NCBI GenBank assembly: GCA_945859605.1 | Contig: OX243825.1 | Location: 29,408,067-29,472,066, forward strand | Reading direction: 5' to 3' | DNA length: 64,000 nt | Source of the DNA: Lumbricus rubellus | Lineage: Eukaryota > Annelida > Clitellata > Crassiclitellata > Lumbricidae | Program-made: the position numbers and the translations under genes | Shown: positions 34,475 to 46,722 of the stretch, piece by piece | How positions within the stretch are numbered: the first letter of the stretch is position 1 | Layout: each line of letters begins with the position of its first letter | Notes under the pieces: model-generated | Told to the model about the DNA's origin: nothing | The model's input: only the letters and a program-made list of their open reading frames with translations | Databases searched by the model: none

Positions 34475-35740
34475 ATGTCGTCGGCTGGCCTTCTTCCAGT
34501 TCATCAGTCGGCCTACCGGAAACATCATTCGACCGAGACCGCTCTTCTTAAGGTTGTAACAGACCTTACGGAAGCGATCGATGCGGGCAACCACGCTTTG
34601 CTTGGTCTGCTCGATCTCTCGGCCGCCTTCGATACGGTCGACCATGATGTTCTGGTCGAGCGCTTGTCCAGGACGTATGGGATCCGCTCAACCGCGCTTG
34701 ACTGGCTTCGCTCCTATCTCTTCAATCGCCGACAGACGGTGCTCTTCGACGGGGTCTTCTCAACCATCCGCTCTCTCTTCTGTGGCGTCTCTCAGGGCTC
34801 TGTTCTCGGCCCGCTGCTGTTTCTGCTCTACACCGCCGACGTGGGTGAGCTTGCTACAAGTCTCGGCCTAGCATCTCATTTCTATGCCGACGACTCTCAG
34901 CTCTACACGTGGGGACATCCATCAACTGTCGAGCAGCAGAGGGGAAGAATGGAGCTTGGCATTGAGCGGATTGCCGACTGGATGCGGTCGAATCGACTGC
35001 GGCTTAACCCCGAGAAGACCGACTTCCTGTGGTGTGCGACCAGAAGACGGTGTCTCCATCTCGACACCGGCGCGCTGAGTGTCTGTGGGGCCCTGATACG
35101 GCCTTCGACTTCCGTGCGCGATCTCGGCGTCCTGCTGGAGTCAGATCTGTCCATGAGGCGCCATATCGCCTGGACAGTAGGTTGTTGCTTCCGGCAGCTC
35201 CGTCTCATCAGGAGCTGCATCAAGTCCTTGCCCTTTGAGGCCGCGAGGGCGGCCGTCGCCGCTTTCGTCACTTCCAAGGTGGATCGCTGCAACAGCTTGC
35301 TTGCCGGCGCGCCTGCGTGCCTCTTGGACGGACTCCAGTCAGTGCTTAATGCCGCGGCGAGGCTAGTCTGCAACAGGAGGGTGTACGACCACGTCACGCC
35401 GCTCCTCCGTGATGTCCTCCACTGGCTGCCTGTTCCATCTCGCATCGAATTCAAGCTCTGTTTGCTCGTGTTCAAATCGCTTCACGGAGCTGCGCCCCAG
35501 TACCTGCGCGATTGCTGCATAGAGACTCATTCCTCCGCGGCTGGGCTTCGGCTCAGATCATCCGAGAGGTCTGATTTGCGTGTGCGGAGAATGAGAACGT
35601 GCTTCGGCGATCGTGCCTTCTCGGTCGCTGGTCCTCGTTGCTGGAACAGTCTTCCTCTCGCTATCCGATCAGCAGGCTCAGTGGACTCTTTTAAAGCCAG
35701 GCTAAAATCACACTTGTTCGCTAGGGCTTATCCGGTGTAG
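34475..35740 (+). mobile_element. CR1/L2-type LINE reverse transcriptase, 5'-truncated, open frame
   Basis: A 421-codon open frame. QSAYRKHHSTETALL (residues 11-25) is the usual start of the RT finger region; DLSAAFDTVDH (47-57), GVSQGSVLGPLLF (104-116) and the catalytic YADD (137-140) follow, then LGVLLESDLSM, LHWLPVPSRIEFK, AFSVAGPRCWNSLPLAIR and the terminal FKARLKSHLF. The 5' endonuclease and ORF1 are missing, so the frame's Met comes from the repeat junction and is not a real start. It is markedly GC-richer than its surroundings. The 3' UTR has a GGCGCCCTTGTAA element and a (TTA)n tail at 35802. The intact RT implies recent insertion, but the copy cannot be autonomous. Confidence 0.92.
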
Positions 35741-35801
35741 CTGTTTTTTGTAAGGCGCCCTTGTAACGGCATGGCTGTGTTACTGCGCCATGTAAATCGT
35801 C

Positions 35802-35840
<39 letters not shown>

Positions 35841-35978
35841 CATACATACATACATACATACATACATACATACATACATACATACATACATACATACATA
35901 CATCCATACATCCATACATACATACATACATACATACATACATACATACATACATACATACATACATACATACATACT
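35802..35978. repeat. (TTA)n then (TACA)n at the LINE 3' end
   Basis: About twelve TTA units followed by about 35 TACA units. With the TACA tract at 33890-34474, the LINE is bracketed on both sides by the same tetranucleotide. Confidence 0.95.
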
Positions 35979-35979
35979 A

Positions 35980-36571
35980 GCCGTCATATATACATAGGCC
36001 TACATCAAAACATACATACTATGCACATATAAACAGTCATGCTTGATAACCATGTATTGACGCATGAAATACATGTAGCTTACATTTCTCCCGAAATAAG
36101 CTCAAAGAACTAGAATGTCTAGAGTTAGCAAGTTTATTCTCGCTTCTGAAACTGAAAATACGATACAATCCGTAAACATCGTCGAACTGCTACAGTAGCA
36201 TTCACTTCTCACGTCAGCTGCAGACAAAAGACAATTCGTGTCTTGAAACAGCAACAAGTAACTGTTGACGAAAGCAATGGTTCTCAGTCAGATACCATAC
36301 TTAAAATGAGGTCTACGTACAAAATAAACCTTTTTTCGACAAACGAGTACTTACTGAAAAAACTGGCTTCAACCAAAAGCAGTGAAGAAAACGTCAGAAT
36401 GTTTTTCACGCCCCTTCGCGCTCTCTTTAGGTAAATAATCGGTTTCTATCCGCTAGAGGTCTCTCTCAGTCTAAGAAGGTCAGTCATCCGTGACTATTAC
36501 CCATTCTAGGTCTATGTCAGTCCAAACCAGTCGTGGGACCCAACAACATTGCAAACACAAAATACAGACAC

Positions 36572-36621
<50 letters not shown>

Positions 36622-37449
36622 TCGTACAATCATGCCATACCCGACCCGCTTTCTCTCCATTCTTACTTTTAAAACAGTTGAGTCTCGCAAAACATTATAA
36701 TTATCAACTTAGCATGTGGACATGACTTGTGTCTCTGAACACATGCAAGTATCTTGTAAAAACTGGCAAAGTGTTAATTTATACCGTTTCGATGAGGACG
36801 GGTACGTCGGGTAGCCTATTTGATCCGTTTAATTCTCGTTAAAATTAAAAAATACTTTCATCAACACAAATGCAGTTTCGGTTGTGGCTAAGCATGAGAT
36901 ACTTTATCCAACATGGCTCTTCTTATTTGTCCGATCGTTTTATGTAACGGTGTGCGTGAGTTTGAGCTCGTCTAGTGGAAATAAAGGTTAGGCTACTTGC
37001 TGTCTTACTTACTTGCTTTATGTTCAACGCCTAACCCAGTATGCAGTTCAGGCATGCTCGACGAAATAATAAAGAACAAAAAATACAATGTTCAAAAAAA
37101 ACAAACCCGCAAGCCTATCTTTGATGGCATCTTGCAAAAATCAATCGGAGACATTAAATGAGGATCAAGCGCCCAGTGACGCACGCATAGATAACCCCCC
37201 CCACACACACACACATATACAGGCCTACACACAGTCACACACACACACACACACAAGAAGAGCAAACATCCGAAGGCGTACCGGTGGATATAAACTGGGA
37301 GTCCGTACGCGCCCTAAACAGGAGAGAACGTGTTTCTTTCACTGAAAAACAAACCGCTAGATGCAGCGAAGTTTTGATTGGCTCGATATTAAATTTAAAT
37401 TTTATGATCGGAGCGTGATGCCTCGCCTCAAAGGACACCAATCGCTCGT
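35980..37449. other. Upstream region of peptide copy 2; (CA)n tracts
   Basis: CA repeats lie at about 36576-36620 and 37200-37255. The 63-codon frame at 36243-36434 has no supporting homology or splice context. From about 37340 the sequence resembles the region upstream of copy 1 (AAACAAACCGCTAGATGCAGCGA against AAACAAACTCTTTCGATGCAGCGA). Confidence 0.45.
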
Positions 37450-37596
37450 GCAACAGCTGGAACTGCGTCGCTCATAACTTCGCTATAATTATATACCGCT
37501 TGCATTCTATGCCTCTAGTGTGTTCACATTTATTGGTGAAGAATCTTTGACTTCGGCAGAAAATCCTTAACACTGAAACGTTGTTTCACAGGAACG
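37450..37596 (+). promoter_or_regulatory. TATA promoter and non-coding exon 1, peptide copy 2
   Basis: CAACAGCTGGAACTGCGTCG (E-box at 37454-37459) lies 36 bp upstream of TATATACCGC (37490). The presumed exon 1 (about 37520-37596) carries TTGGTGAAGAATCTTTGACT and TTGTTTCACAGGAACG and ends at a GTAACT donor. The same elements appear in copies 1 and 3. Confidence 0.72.
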
Positions 37597-37984
37597 GTAA
37601 CTATAATTATCGTTTTGCTGCATCAATCTAGAATAATGATTAACAATCATTATAAGCTTAGCCGAGATCTCTCTCAAAATAATGTGTTCGTTTATTTCTT
37701 AAGCGATAGACTTCAGTCGCTGGACATCGTTTTCCATTCATTATTTCACTAAAATAATGAACTTATTATTGTTCATCTTTAGCCTACAAGGGTTCGCTTT
37801 CAAACATCGCGCGGCCATCCACCGAGATAATTTATTGTATTTGCTCACTAACCCATTGCAATGCTCTTCTCTCCCCAACAGCCTTTCCGAATCCCGAGAG
37901 GCATTATATTTTAAGGCCACAAAGGTTAGTCCAAGTCCGACCGTGTAACCCAGTATAGGGACTAGGCCTACATATAATTTATGA

Positions 37985-38390
37985 GTGAGGCCTTGCACTG
38001 GCTTCCTTTCCCGCAGCGCATTTCATTCAGGATTGTATCTTTCTTGTAGCGATGCTTGTCAGGTTGAGAAATCTCTTATCTGCTCGAACTCTGCCTCCGC
38101 CTTTTCACTTGTATGGACCGCCATGCACTGCGCTCTGCTGTCTATGGTGACTTAATGGTTCCTTTCACTCGCTCTGCGACAAAACAGAGCCTTTCGTTCT
38201 CTGTGGCTGGTCCAACAAACAGGAATGGTCTTCCATTGACTATGCGACACCTCCCAAACTGTTCTCAATATCGCAAACAGTTACTGTTGAAGACGTTTTG
38301 TTCGCTTGATCACGGCTGGGAGCGCTTCTGAGTAGGTATATCTTGAGAGGCGCCATATAAATTCTTAATGATTGATTGATTGATTTACAG
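37985..38390 (+). mobile_element. LINE 3' fragment with (TGAT)n tail in intron 1 of copy 2
   Basis: It contains CTTGCACTGGCTTCCTTTCC (LHWLP motif) and a SFSVAGP...NGLPLT block, with frameshifts between. It ends GGGAGCGCTTCTGAGTAG plus a GAGGCGCCATATAAAT tail and GATTGATTGATT. The tail is shared with the SINEs at 20.5 and 46.5 kb. Confidence 0.8.
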
Positions 38391-38628
38391 CAGTGGCTCA
38401 AAGAGAGGAATTTATTTGATTTACATGAATCGTGTTTGCATGAAATAATTTATAATTATTATTGTCTAAATCAATGAGATTTTCAGATCATTTGAATTGC
38501 AATCGAAACTTGTTTAATATCTTAAATGTACACAGAATCAGTCGTTGATGAATGTTTTCCATCGATGTGCAGCCTCTTCAGACTGACTTTTAATTTTGAT
38601 TCTGCAACGACTGTTGATATTATTTCAG

Positions 38629-41484
38629 ATGAAGACATTCCTGCTGCTCGTGTCCTGCATTCTGGCGATTGTCCTTGGTAAGGCAGCAATCAACATACCA
38701 TTCTTCTTTTTCTTTTGTGCTCCTCCTGAAGCGGGTTCGCGTTTCCAACGAAGCCACTCATCTCTATTCTGCGCTTCTCTGTTCACTGTCCTGCTGTAGT
38801 AGCCTTCCTTTGTCATCGCACATTCCAGTAGCATCGTTCTTGGTTTTCATCGTGTCTTATTTTATTCCATTCTTCCCTCGATGATATCTTTTGCTATGCC
38901 GTGGCCATTCCAGTCTCTCTGCCGTCCTCGTAGGCCTATTGTCCCCAGCATTGACCCTTTCCCTCCCACCATCAGATTCTGTAGAATGTCTTCAGTCGTC
39001 TTGTGTTCCCTCCAGCTCATGACTCTTTCCATTCTGCGCCAAATCCACATTTCAAAATAATACAATCTTCTATATCATCCATCCATCCATCCATGCATCC
39101 ACCACCACCACCACCACCACCATCATCATCATCATCGTCGTCGTCGTCATCTTCATCATCATCGTCATCGTGATCGTTGTCATCGTCGTCATTATCGTCA
39201 AGCATTTCCATCTTGGTTTTTTGATAATTCTTTGCTTCAAACATTTTCTATTCAGCATTCCAAAAACTTGTGTGGAATGTTCAATTATTCTTTGCACTTG
39301 TTTTAGCGTTGCTGCCATCTGAGTTTATTAGAAATCATCATAATTATATTAACGTATTATGATTCGTCAACCTATATATAGGTTTACGAATTGTTCAATT
39401 TGTTCTTTATCTTTAACCCCTCGGAGGCTAACCTATAAAAAAATCACATATTGAATAATCTGGGGTATATTTTTCACCCCACACCATTTGAGGTCTATGG
39501 TATAAAATTAGACCATGTTTGATCAACAACGGCACTTAATTCAAGTTCAACATGAAATTGACAAACTATGAAACCTAACTAAGTTAAAATATCAGCACAA
39601 TCATCGAATCTACGGTCATCTATAATAGGCCTACACGAGTAACGCTTTGTTGCATGCTTTTCACATACAAAGTTGCAAAGCGTAGGCTAGGTCTATGACA
39701 TCATCGATTTCAACATTATCTAGCTCCGAGACATCATTGCAATCAACAAACTCTACATTTTCATCATCACTATCATCATTTTCAATCCATTGATATCGAT
39801 TATGATATCAATTTAGCGGCTTTGACTGCTGATAACCGTCGAAACTTCTTCAACGCAAATACGTTATCAATAACAATGGCCATTATATGACGTCAGTCAC
39901 GTGACCATGCATTCAATTTAAAAAAATTAAAATGTGGAATTAAGCAAACATCATCTATGAACAGATACACAAAAGCGCAAAGCTTAATTTTAAAGCAGTA
40001 CAAAATTTCAGGGCAAATACTGACAGTGGGGTGAAAAAAACCCCAGGTTAGCCTCCGAGGGTTAAACGATGAATGAAACACGAATTCATTCTATTTACGT
40101 TGAATATGGATTGTTTAATTGACGAATATTAATAAAATTTCGTTGCCCAATTTTTTTAAATTTCAAGAGATTCAGGCTATTCAGGCCTAATAACAACTGT
40201 AATGACCATGCGAGCAGAAACAATTAGGCCTACTTATTTACAATGACAATGGTTAAACATTTGTGTATATGCCTATTTCTTTCGCTGTTTGAAAGTTTAA
40301 AAAAAATCGCATGCAAACATTTTGCCGTGTCATGCCTGTTACTAATTTTTCCCTACGAATTTTTATTTGCACAGTTCTTTCTTAGTCTGGTTCGCTTCAG
40401 AGACTCAGTGGCTCCTCTGGTCTTACGAATATTGCAAGCATCACTAGTGTGATTTGAATGCTTGCAGTCCGTTTATTATCTTTGGCGGGCTGCGATTAAC
40501 GCAGAAAATGGCCAATATTATTTTTACCTGTCCAGCTGAGTGTACATGATCGGATTTTCGCTTGTAATTATATTATCAAACATTGATTAATTTTTGATGA
40601 CCACAAGAGATAACCGACAAACAAAAACATCATGCTTCATTTTTATTAGAAAACAGCAGTTTAATGTGCGAATGCCAAGACACAGCAATATTTGGCCTAT
40701 TTTAGGCTAATTGTTGCGTATGAAGATTGAAGAATCGAGGATTGACCAGTGGAACAAGTTGGATTCATGAAACCACCTTGCCCCGACATCTTGACCCAAA
40801 ATATGCACACCACAAAATTGCCCATATTAATAATCTGACGACGTTTAACCTACAGTAAATATTCACGCAATTTACGCTTTCACCAGATTTTGCTATAAAG
40901 AGCCTATCTGTGGGACGGCGTAAAAATGAATATCAGCATGATTGATTCATCAGCTGCATGAGCAATTATTTCACCATTTTGATGCTGTTGTTAAACACAA
41001 ACATGGAAATATTGAACCGTCCGCATCCAACACAATCGTAGCCCAATTATCACCGCCGTCACATTGAAATAAATTATTATTCTTATTTGTATCATTCTGC
41101 CATTCTGCCTGTTCAAACTATTGTAGTGCGCGATGTATCGGCAGATGTTTTTAATCCAAGAGATCTGTGTTTCGTGACACCTGAATGCCTTGTAAAGAGA
41201 GTCCTATGCGGAATCGAATGCGCATTTCCAGGTTTCGACGCCTACAACGGTTGCGTCGCAGTTTGTAAGTTTTTGCAATAATTAGGCCTGCTTTTCTCAC
41301 AAAATTAATGACACACTTGTCAGTACAATGATGATCGCTATGGTGACAGAAAATAATACGAGTAAAATTAAATGACGATGATGAGGATGAAAAAGGTGAC
41401 CATGATAATGATGATTATGATGATGATGACGATGATGATCTGGACGTTGTTGTTGATGACGACGACGACGACGACGACGACGAC

Positions 41485-41526
<42 letters not shown>

Positions 41527-44516
41527 GCTGACGACGACGATGACGGTGATTATGATGACGACGATGACGACGACGACGATGATGATGATGATGCTGGTGA
41601 TGATGGCGAAGACGATGATGATGATAATGATTATTATTATGATTAGATCTATGACAAAGATCACGATGATGACGGAACCGACGGTGTTTAGAGTAACGAT
41701 GATGATTAAAAAAATAACGACGACTATCATGACAATGATGCTTCTATGGTGATGACGATGATGCAGCTGCCATATGCGGGGCGCTGTAGTCGAGAGCGCC
41801 TCTGAGTAGACAACTTGAAAGGGCGCTATAAAAAGTACCCAAATAAACATTGCAACCTTTACAGAAGAAAAGTCAATAAAAGACATTAAATTTTAAGACA
41901 ATGAAACCACGATGTCATTTAATGTCATTAAATTTCAAAACAACATAATCACGATGTCATTTAATGTCACTAAACTTCAAGACAATGAAATCACAATGTC
42001 ATTTAATGTCATTAAATTTCAAGACAATGAAATCACGATGTCATTTAATGTCATTAAATTTCAAGACAATGATATCACGATGTCATTTAATGTAATTAAA
42101 TTTCAAGACAATGATATCACGATGTCGTTTAATGAAATCACGTTGTCATTTAATGTCATTAAATTTCAAGACAATGAAATCACGAGGATTACAACGACGA
42201 AAAGACGTCAAACGTCCGTCGGTGATAGCTGAGATATTGATGATAATTATCTTATGATCTGATGTTAACCCATTAGTGCCTAGCGTCCCCAAAAATGGGA
42301 CACCACTTCAAAAATTCACATAAAATTAAATATGCATTGAAGATGCAATTTAATGTAATCGCAGTCATGCCAACATGTTGATAAAGTGATTCTGACACAA
42401 AATGCGCACCAAAAATATTTTTTTTCGACTGCAAATTGTGTTTTTGATCATGCCATTGGTCTATTTTAACAAATGTAAACATTGCGGACTTTCCGCTTCT
42501 TATTTAAAAATTTGTGTGTGCATTTCTACAAATCTATCTTTAGTTTCACAAACTTTGGCATATACTATTACATAAATAATTTTATCAAATTCATTTTAAT
42601 AAAATATAACGTGTGCATTCTATCACTGAAGTACTGTCCCATTTTTGAGGACGCAAGGCACGAATGGGTACGTGAAGTTCAATACACGCAGTTTTGCATC
42701 TTGTAAGACATTTTAGTCAGATATTGTTTGAAAAGAAGTATAAACGGCTGTTTGTAAGCAGAAGTATCACTTGCAGTGAAAGTTAGCGTTATATGATATT
42801 ATTTGACTCAAAAATATATTGACAACTTCAACTGTAGGCTACATCTGGCCTATGTATATATGTATAGACTACATGAATATTTCACAGGGATAGAAATCGT
42901 CCAGAACCTAATAGATCTATGCAATGTAGTGCAAGATAATAGTCAACATGCACTCATTCTGTTGTATGCAGTTGCTAGAAAATTATATTTAATAATTAAA
43001 TTTATTGTAGTTTATTTGAAATAAATAAGAAAAAATCAGTCGCGATGTAATTTGTCATTCTTTCGTAAGGTGTCATCCAAACTCAAGAAATGTCATTGTG
43101 CATTGTGCTCAATATAACATTCCTGTGACATTTCCAATTAGGCCTACTGCAATTTCAGGTAGGCCTAATGACAAGTCAATGGCATCGTACTATGTTCAAT
43201 ACACCCCTCGGATTTTGTTCTGATTCACATCCATGTCACCACATGAATGAGTTGGTATATGGGTCCCAAGCCTGGATTAGTCGGGAGGTATTATATTGTT
43301 TGTCATTTCAGTTGATTCCTACTAACAATTAGTGGTCTTTTAACCACTTCTTTACCACTCTCAGACTGCAACTAAGCCTTTTTTGCTACACAGACTGTTC
43401 GTTGAAAACACCACATGGTTACTTTACTCAGTCAGACCTATAATGGAGTTGGGGTCATGAGTCCTCAACTTGGTGTGGGTGGTCCTTGCAACAACTGTGT
43501 TGTGTAGGCTACTATGACTACTTCTTTACCACTCTGAGACTGCTACAGCAGATGAGCAAAATATACCACATATATTGAGACGATACAGGCAAACAAATGT
43601 GGAAATTTTCACTTCCTTTGGTCGAGCTGTTCAATATAGAAAAGTGATGGCCAGTTCATGGATCTAAACACATACTGTGTCTATTAGGGAAATGAAAGCT
43701 GACTGTATGAACTAGAAAGTATGAAGTTCACTTGTACTTTAGCACTAGATTCCATCTGTTGTAACTCAGATGCATTGTGCGAATGAAAGTGTGCGAAAAG
43801 TTTGAGAAAAATGAAATGTCGGTCCACATAAAAAGGGTTAGGCCAACAATCTACTACACAAAAACAGTCAAAAGCAATTTAGCACTTGAAACAGCTTCAT
43901 GTAACTGTCTTATAATCTTTCAATAACAGTGTTGGTTGCTATTGCTACAGGATGTTGATCTGAGACATGAACAGGGTTATTGCGATATGCTGCGTGTAAG
44001 CAATTCATTTCAAAATGTGAACAATTTTGCATAAAAATGTATTCAGGCATGCCATTTTTGTTGCAATTTTGCTTATAAATTTGATTTCCAATGATTCTGA
44101 GTACAAATTATATATCTGTTCTCTTAACTCAACTGTATCAACAGTCTTGAGTGATATAACCTGTACATATCACCATGTAAATCTTCACGTACCCATTCGT
44201 GCCTAGCGTCTCCAAAAATGGGACGCTTCAAAAACTTGCTCCTAAAGCATCAAAAGCAAAACTTTTGCAGAATTTTTATTTTTTACTGTCCAAACTCATC
44301 ATTTGCAACAAAGTTTTTATGTTTTGAGATGATTTTGAAAAATCAGGCACTAATGGGTTAAATGCGACAATGTTTTGTGTGTGTCTGTGTGAGAGTGTGC
44401 TGATTGTTCAGCATGCATAATATTAAGTGTCTCGTTTTCATTTAGGCTTGCCTCCTGGATGTCCCGTCATATTCTATTATCCTAACCTTCCTGCGCTTCC
44501 TGCGCCGATAGGATAA
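38629..44516 (+). CDS. Small secreted cysteine-rich peptide precursor, copy 2 (3 coding exons)
   Basis: Coding exons: 38629-38677, 41127-41264 and 44446-44516, stop TAA. The signal exon encodes MKTFLLLVSCILAIVL; the cysteine exon begins VRDVSADVFNPRDLCFVTPEC; the last exon encodes LPPGCPVIFYYPNLPALPAP. All junctions are GT/AG, both introns are phase 1, and the last splits a Cys codon (T/GC). Spacing is C-x6-C-x3-C-x10-C-x3-C-x4-C, plus one extra cysteine six residues before the first, giving seven in all. There is no dibasic site matching copy 1. The total is about 85 residues. The acceptor equivalent to 24359/24360 in copy 1 is mutated (AAA instead of AAG), so the downstream acceptor TTGTAG is used. 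Introns are swollen by TTAA-type elements, a 42-bp minisatellite and microsatellites. Divergence outside cysteines and the CLPPGCPVIF block is high, which fits a fast-evolving secreted peptide. Confidence 0.7.
39080..39200. repeat. (CCA)n/(TCA/TCG)n microsatellite in intron
   Basis: CATCCATC, CCA and TCATCG/TCGTCA runs; acidic or Thr/Met frames are artefacts. Confidence 0.93.
39417..40061. mobile_element. TTAA-type MITE, family II
   Basis: TTAA at 39413-39416 and 40062-40065. The ends are CCCCTCGGAGGCTAACCT and AGGTTAGCCTCCGAGGG, an 18-bp inverted repeat with a single-base length difference. 645 bp, non-coding, in the second intron of peptide copy 2. Confidence 0.88.
40066..41086. other. Intron 2 remainder, peptide copy 2
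   Basis: No exon or repeat ends recognised. The frames at 40243-40452 and 39893-40081 lack support. Confidence 0.4.
41370..41765. repeat. (GAT/GAC)n compound microsatellite
   Basis: About 400 bp of GAT and GAC triplets with interruptions; poly-Met/Thr and poly-Ile/Val frames are artefacts. Confidence 0.95.
41766..41850 (+). mobile_element. Orphan LINE/SINE 3' tail
   Basis: GAGCGCCTCTGAGTAG followed by ACTTGAAAGGGCGCTATAAAA matches the shared 3' tail of the SINEs (20.5 and 46.5 kb) and LINEs (38.3 and 50.5 kb). Only the tail is present. Confidence 0.7.
41912..42185. repeat. 42-bp minisatellite with open frame
   Basis: Six to seven units of 42 bp (core ATGTCATTTAATGTCATTAA, then TTCAAGACAATGAAATCACG). 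Because 42 is divisible by three, one frame reads MSFNVIKFQDNEIT repeatedly for 107 codons. It lies in an intron with no splice support, so it is treated as a repeat. Confidence 0.85.
42269..44357. mobile_element. TTAA-type element, family III, composite
   Basis: TTAA at 42265-42268 and 44358-44361; ends CCCATTAGTGCCT and AGGCACTAATGGG. A second, inward pair (GGCACGAATGGGTACG at about 42658-42673 and CGTACCCATTCGTGCC at about 44188-44203) shows that each end is a smaller inverted-repeat unit. 2.1 kb with no transposase; small frames inside lack similarity. It sits between the cysteine exon and last coding exon of peptide copy 2. Confidence 0.82.
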
Positions 44517-44539
44517 CCAGCATAGCTGCGAACCATGTA

Positions 44540-45500
44540 AGTCAATACTTTTGAGTCGTAATAATTATTATCATATCAACATGATTTTGTCCGCAGAAAT
44601 GCATGTTAGGCATTGCGAATCATCCATGTGGGAACAGGACATTACCCCGTCCCATTACCCCGTCCCATTACCCATCCTCCATTACTCCTACTGCCGTAGA
44701 ATATATTCCCCCCCATCATCACCCCTTCCCGGTCTTTACACGTATGCGTATTTGAAATAGTATGTCTATGTATTAGATAATTGGAAAACGTTGAAATCCG
44801 ACAATGATAAGTACTTTGTATTTGCAGAAATGACAACTACGACCATTCAAAGAATGCAACATGTACACAATTGTACAATGTACTCTAACATTTAAACTAT
44901 GGCGGGGAGGGTATTGGCCGTGGGGGTAATGACCGTGGGGGTAATGGTCGGGGAAAGTAATTGCCGGATGGGGTAGTATCCCCCTCTGTATCGACTGCTC
45001 GCTTTCTAATCTGCTGTGTAGATTTTAACGTGTAGAGTCCGGTGCATGGGTGTGCGTGTGTAAAGACCCGGTAATAATTATGTTCAACTCTTGCCTTTAT
45101 TTTCGTCTTGAATTTTCACACTCCTACTACATTCGTCGTTCTTTAAATCTTTCTGCTTGACAAAATAATGCATGTCCGTCACACACAGAATATTCTGCTT
45201 TTCACGCACACAGTCATGTAGGCCTACTCTCAACTTTCTACATGTCTATGAATCTCGAATGCTAGTCAGAGTAAAATGCAATTTGCAGATGCCTTTTACA
45301 CCGAAGCATATTTGCTTACCTGGCGCAGTATGGGAGATAAGAAGAAAAACCCATGGTCCAAAGTGTTTTTTTATGCTGACACTTAACACAAGTTGAGAGA
45401 AATTAAGTAGGCTAACCATGAGTAAGTCATGGTCCAAAGTGTGCATATGCTTAGACAAAGTGATTAAAGGCAATGAAGTAGCATTACCGGGCCTTGTATG
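44540..45500. other. Intron 4 of peptide copy 2
   Basis: Contains a short CCCCGTCCCATTA tandem (44640-44680) and a complementary GGGGGTAATGRCCG stretch (44925-44955), which could pair. No exon is recognised. Confidence 0.4.
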
Positions 45501-45509
45501 TCGTATGCG

Positions 45510-46122
45510 TGTATGTATGTATGTATGTATGTATGTATGTATGTATGTATGTATGTATGTATGTATGTATGTATGTATGTATGTATGTATGCATGTATGT
45601 ATGTATGTATGTATGTATGTATGTACGTGTATGTATGCATGTATGTATGTATGTATGTATGTATGTATGTATGTATGTATGTATGTTCGTATGTATGTAT
45701 GTATGTATGCATGTATGTATGTATGTATGTATGTACGTGTATGTATGCATGTATGTATGTATGTATGTATGTATGTATGTATGTATGTATGTATGTATGT
45801 ATGTATGTATGTATGTATGTATGTATGTATGTATGTATGTATGTATGTATGTATGTATGTATGTATGTATGTATGTATGTATGTATGTATGTATGTATGT
45901 ATGTATGTATGTATGTATGTATGTATGTATGTATGTATGTATGTATGTATGTATGTATGTATGTATGTATGTATGTTTGTATGTATGTATGTATGTATGA
46001 TGTATGTATGTATGTATGTATGTATGCATGAATGCATGTATGTATGTATGTATGTATGTATGTATGTATGTATGTATGTATGTATGCATGTATGTATGTA
46101 TGAATGTATGTATGTATGTATG
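45510..46122. repeat. (ATGT)n microsatellite, ~610 bp
   Basis: A long ATGT tract with occasional C/T variants and an internal 60-bp duplication (GTGTATGTATGCATG context at 45626 and 45736). All long frames here are artefacts. Confidence 0.97.
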
Positions 46123-46219
46123 CTCAAACCAAACCCAAAATCCAGAGGGGATGGTAACCACCCACCCCCACACCTCCCCTTGGTAGTCAGTGTTACAAAA
46201 AAGCTTGGTAGCCTGAGGG
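46123..46219. mobile_element. Truncated family I TTAA-type MITE (right end)
   Basis: CTCAAACCAAACCCAAAATC to CTTGGTAGCCTGAGGG, then TTAA (46220-46223), matches the last 100 bp of 23284-24269. The left part is missing, cut at the ATGT tract. Confidence 0.85.
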
Positions 46220-46276
46220 TTAATAATCACTGTATAGTTTATTACACTAAAATGTATTTTTTTGGTTCTTTTTCAG

Positions 46277-46420
46277 GATGGAACAAACGCGGATGTGTGA
46301 AACAATTTTCAAAATTTTACATTCACACAAAGCGAAAGTCAATTCAATGATATTTAAATGGAAATTAATTATAAGTTGTTTATTATTCTTGAAAACCAAA
46401 ACAATAAATAAAGAATTCAA
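46277..46420 (+). other. 3' UTR exon of peptide copy 2
   Basis: The acceptor TTCTTTTTCAG precedes 46277; AATAAATAAAG at 46403 supplies a poly(A) signal. AAATTAATTATAAGTTGTTTA matches the copy 1 exon (AAATTAATTAGAAGTTGTATA). The donor of the preceding exon is at 44536/44537, 20 nt after the stop. Confidence 0.55.
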
Positions 46421-46496
46421 AATAGCTGTCACGTGGCTTGTCATTCGTAAAGTTTGTGTGAATAAAACAGCTCCATCCATTCATTATGTCGGTAAG

Positions 46497-46722
46497 TTTG
46501 TTTGTACATGTATGTGCACTTGTTATAGCGCCACTTCATGCTCCCTACTCAGTGGCGCTCCCGACTGTAACAGCGCGGACACTGCATCGGAGTGACACGC
46601 CGAAACTATGAGCAGTTGAAGGACTTGCCGAAGGTCCTTACGCTGCGACTTGAGGTGGATTTGAACCTTCAACCCTCCGGCTGCAAGGCAACGAAGATAA
46701 CCACTTTATACACCCATTATAC
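46497..46722 (-). mobile_element. tRNA-derived SINE, second copy
   Basis: On the minus strand: A-box-like AGTGGTTATC near 46705, B-box GGTTCAAATCC at about 46661-46671, body CTTCGGCAAGTCCTTCAA-like, and a tail with GAGCGCCACTGAGTAG and GGCGCTATAACAAGTGC. Same family as 20497-20715. Confidence 0.85.

Noticed and set aside
33863..34645. Long Met/Tyr/Val/Cys and Tyr/Ile/His reading frames
   Set aside because: Direct translation of the TACA/TGTA tetranucleotide in all frames; no other coding signal. The same applies to 45246-46350 and 35721-35987.
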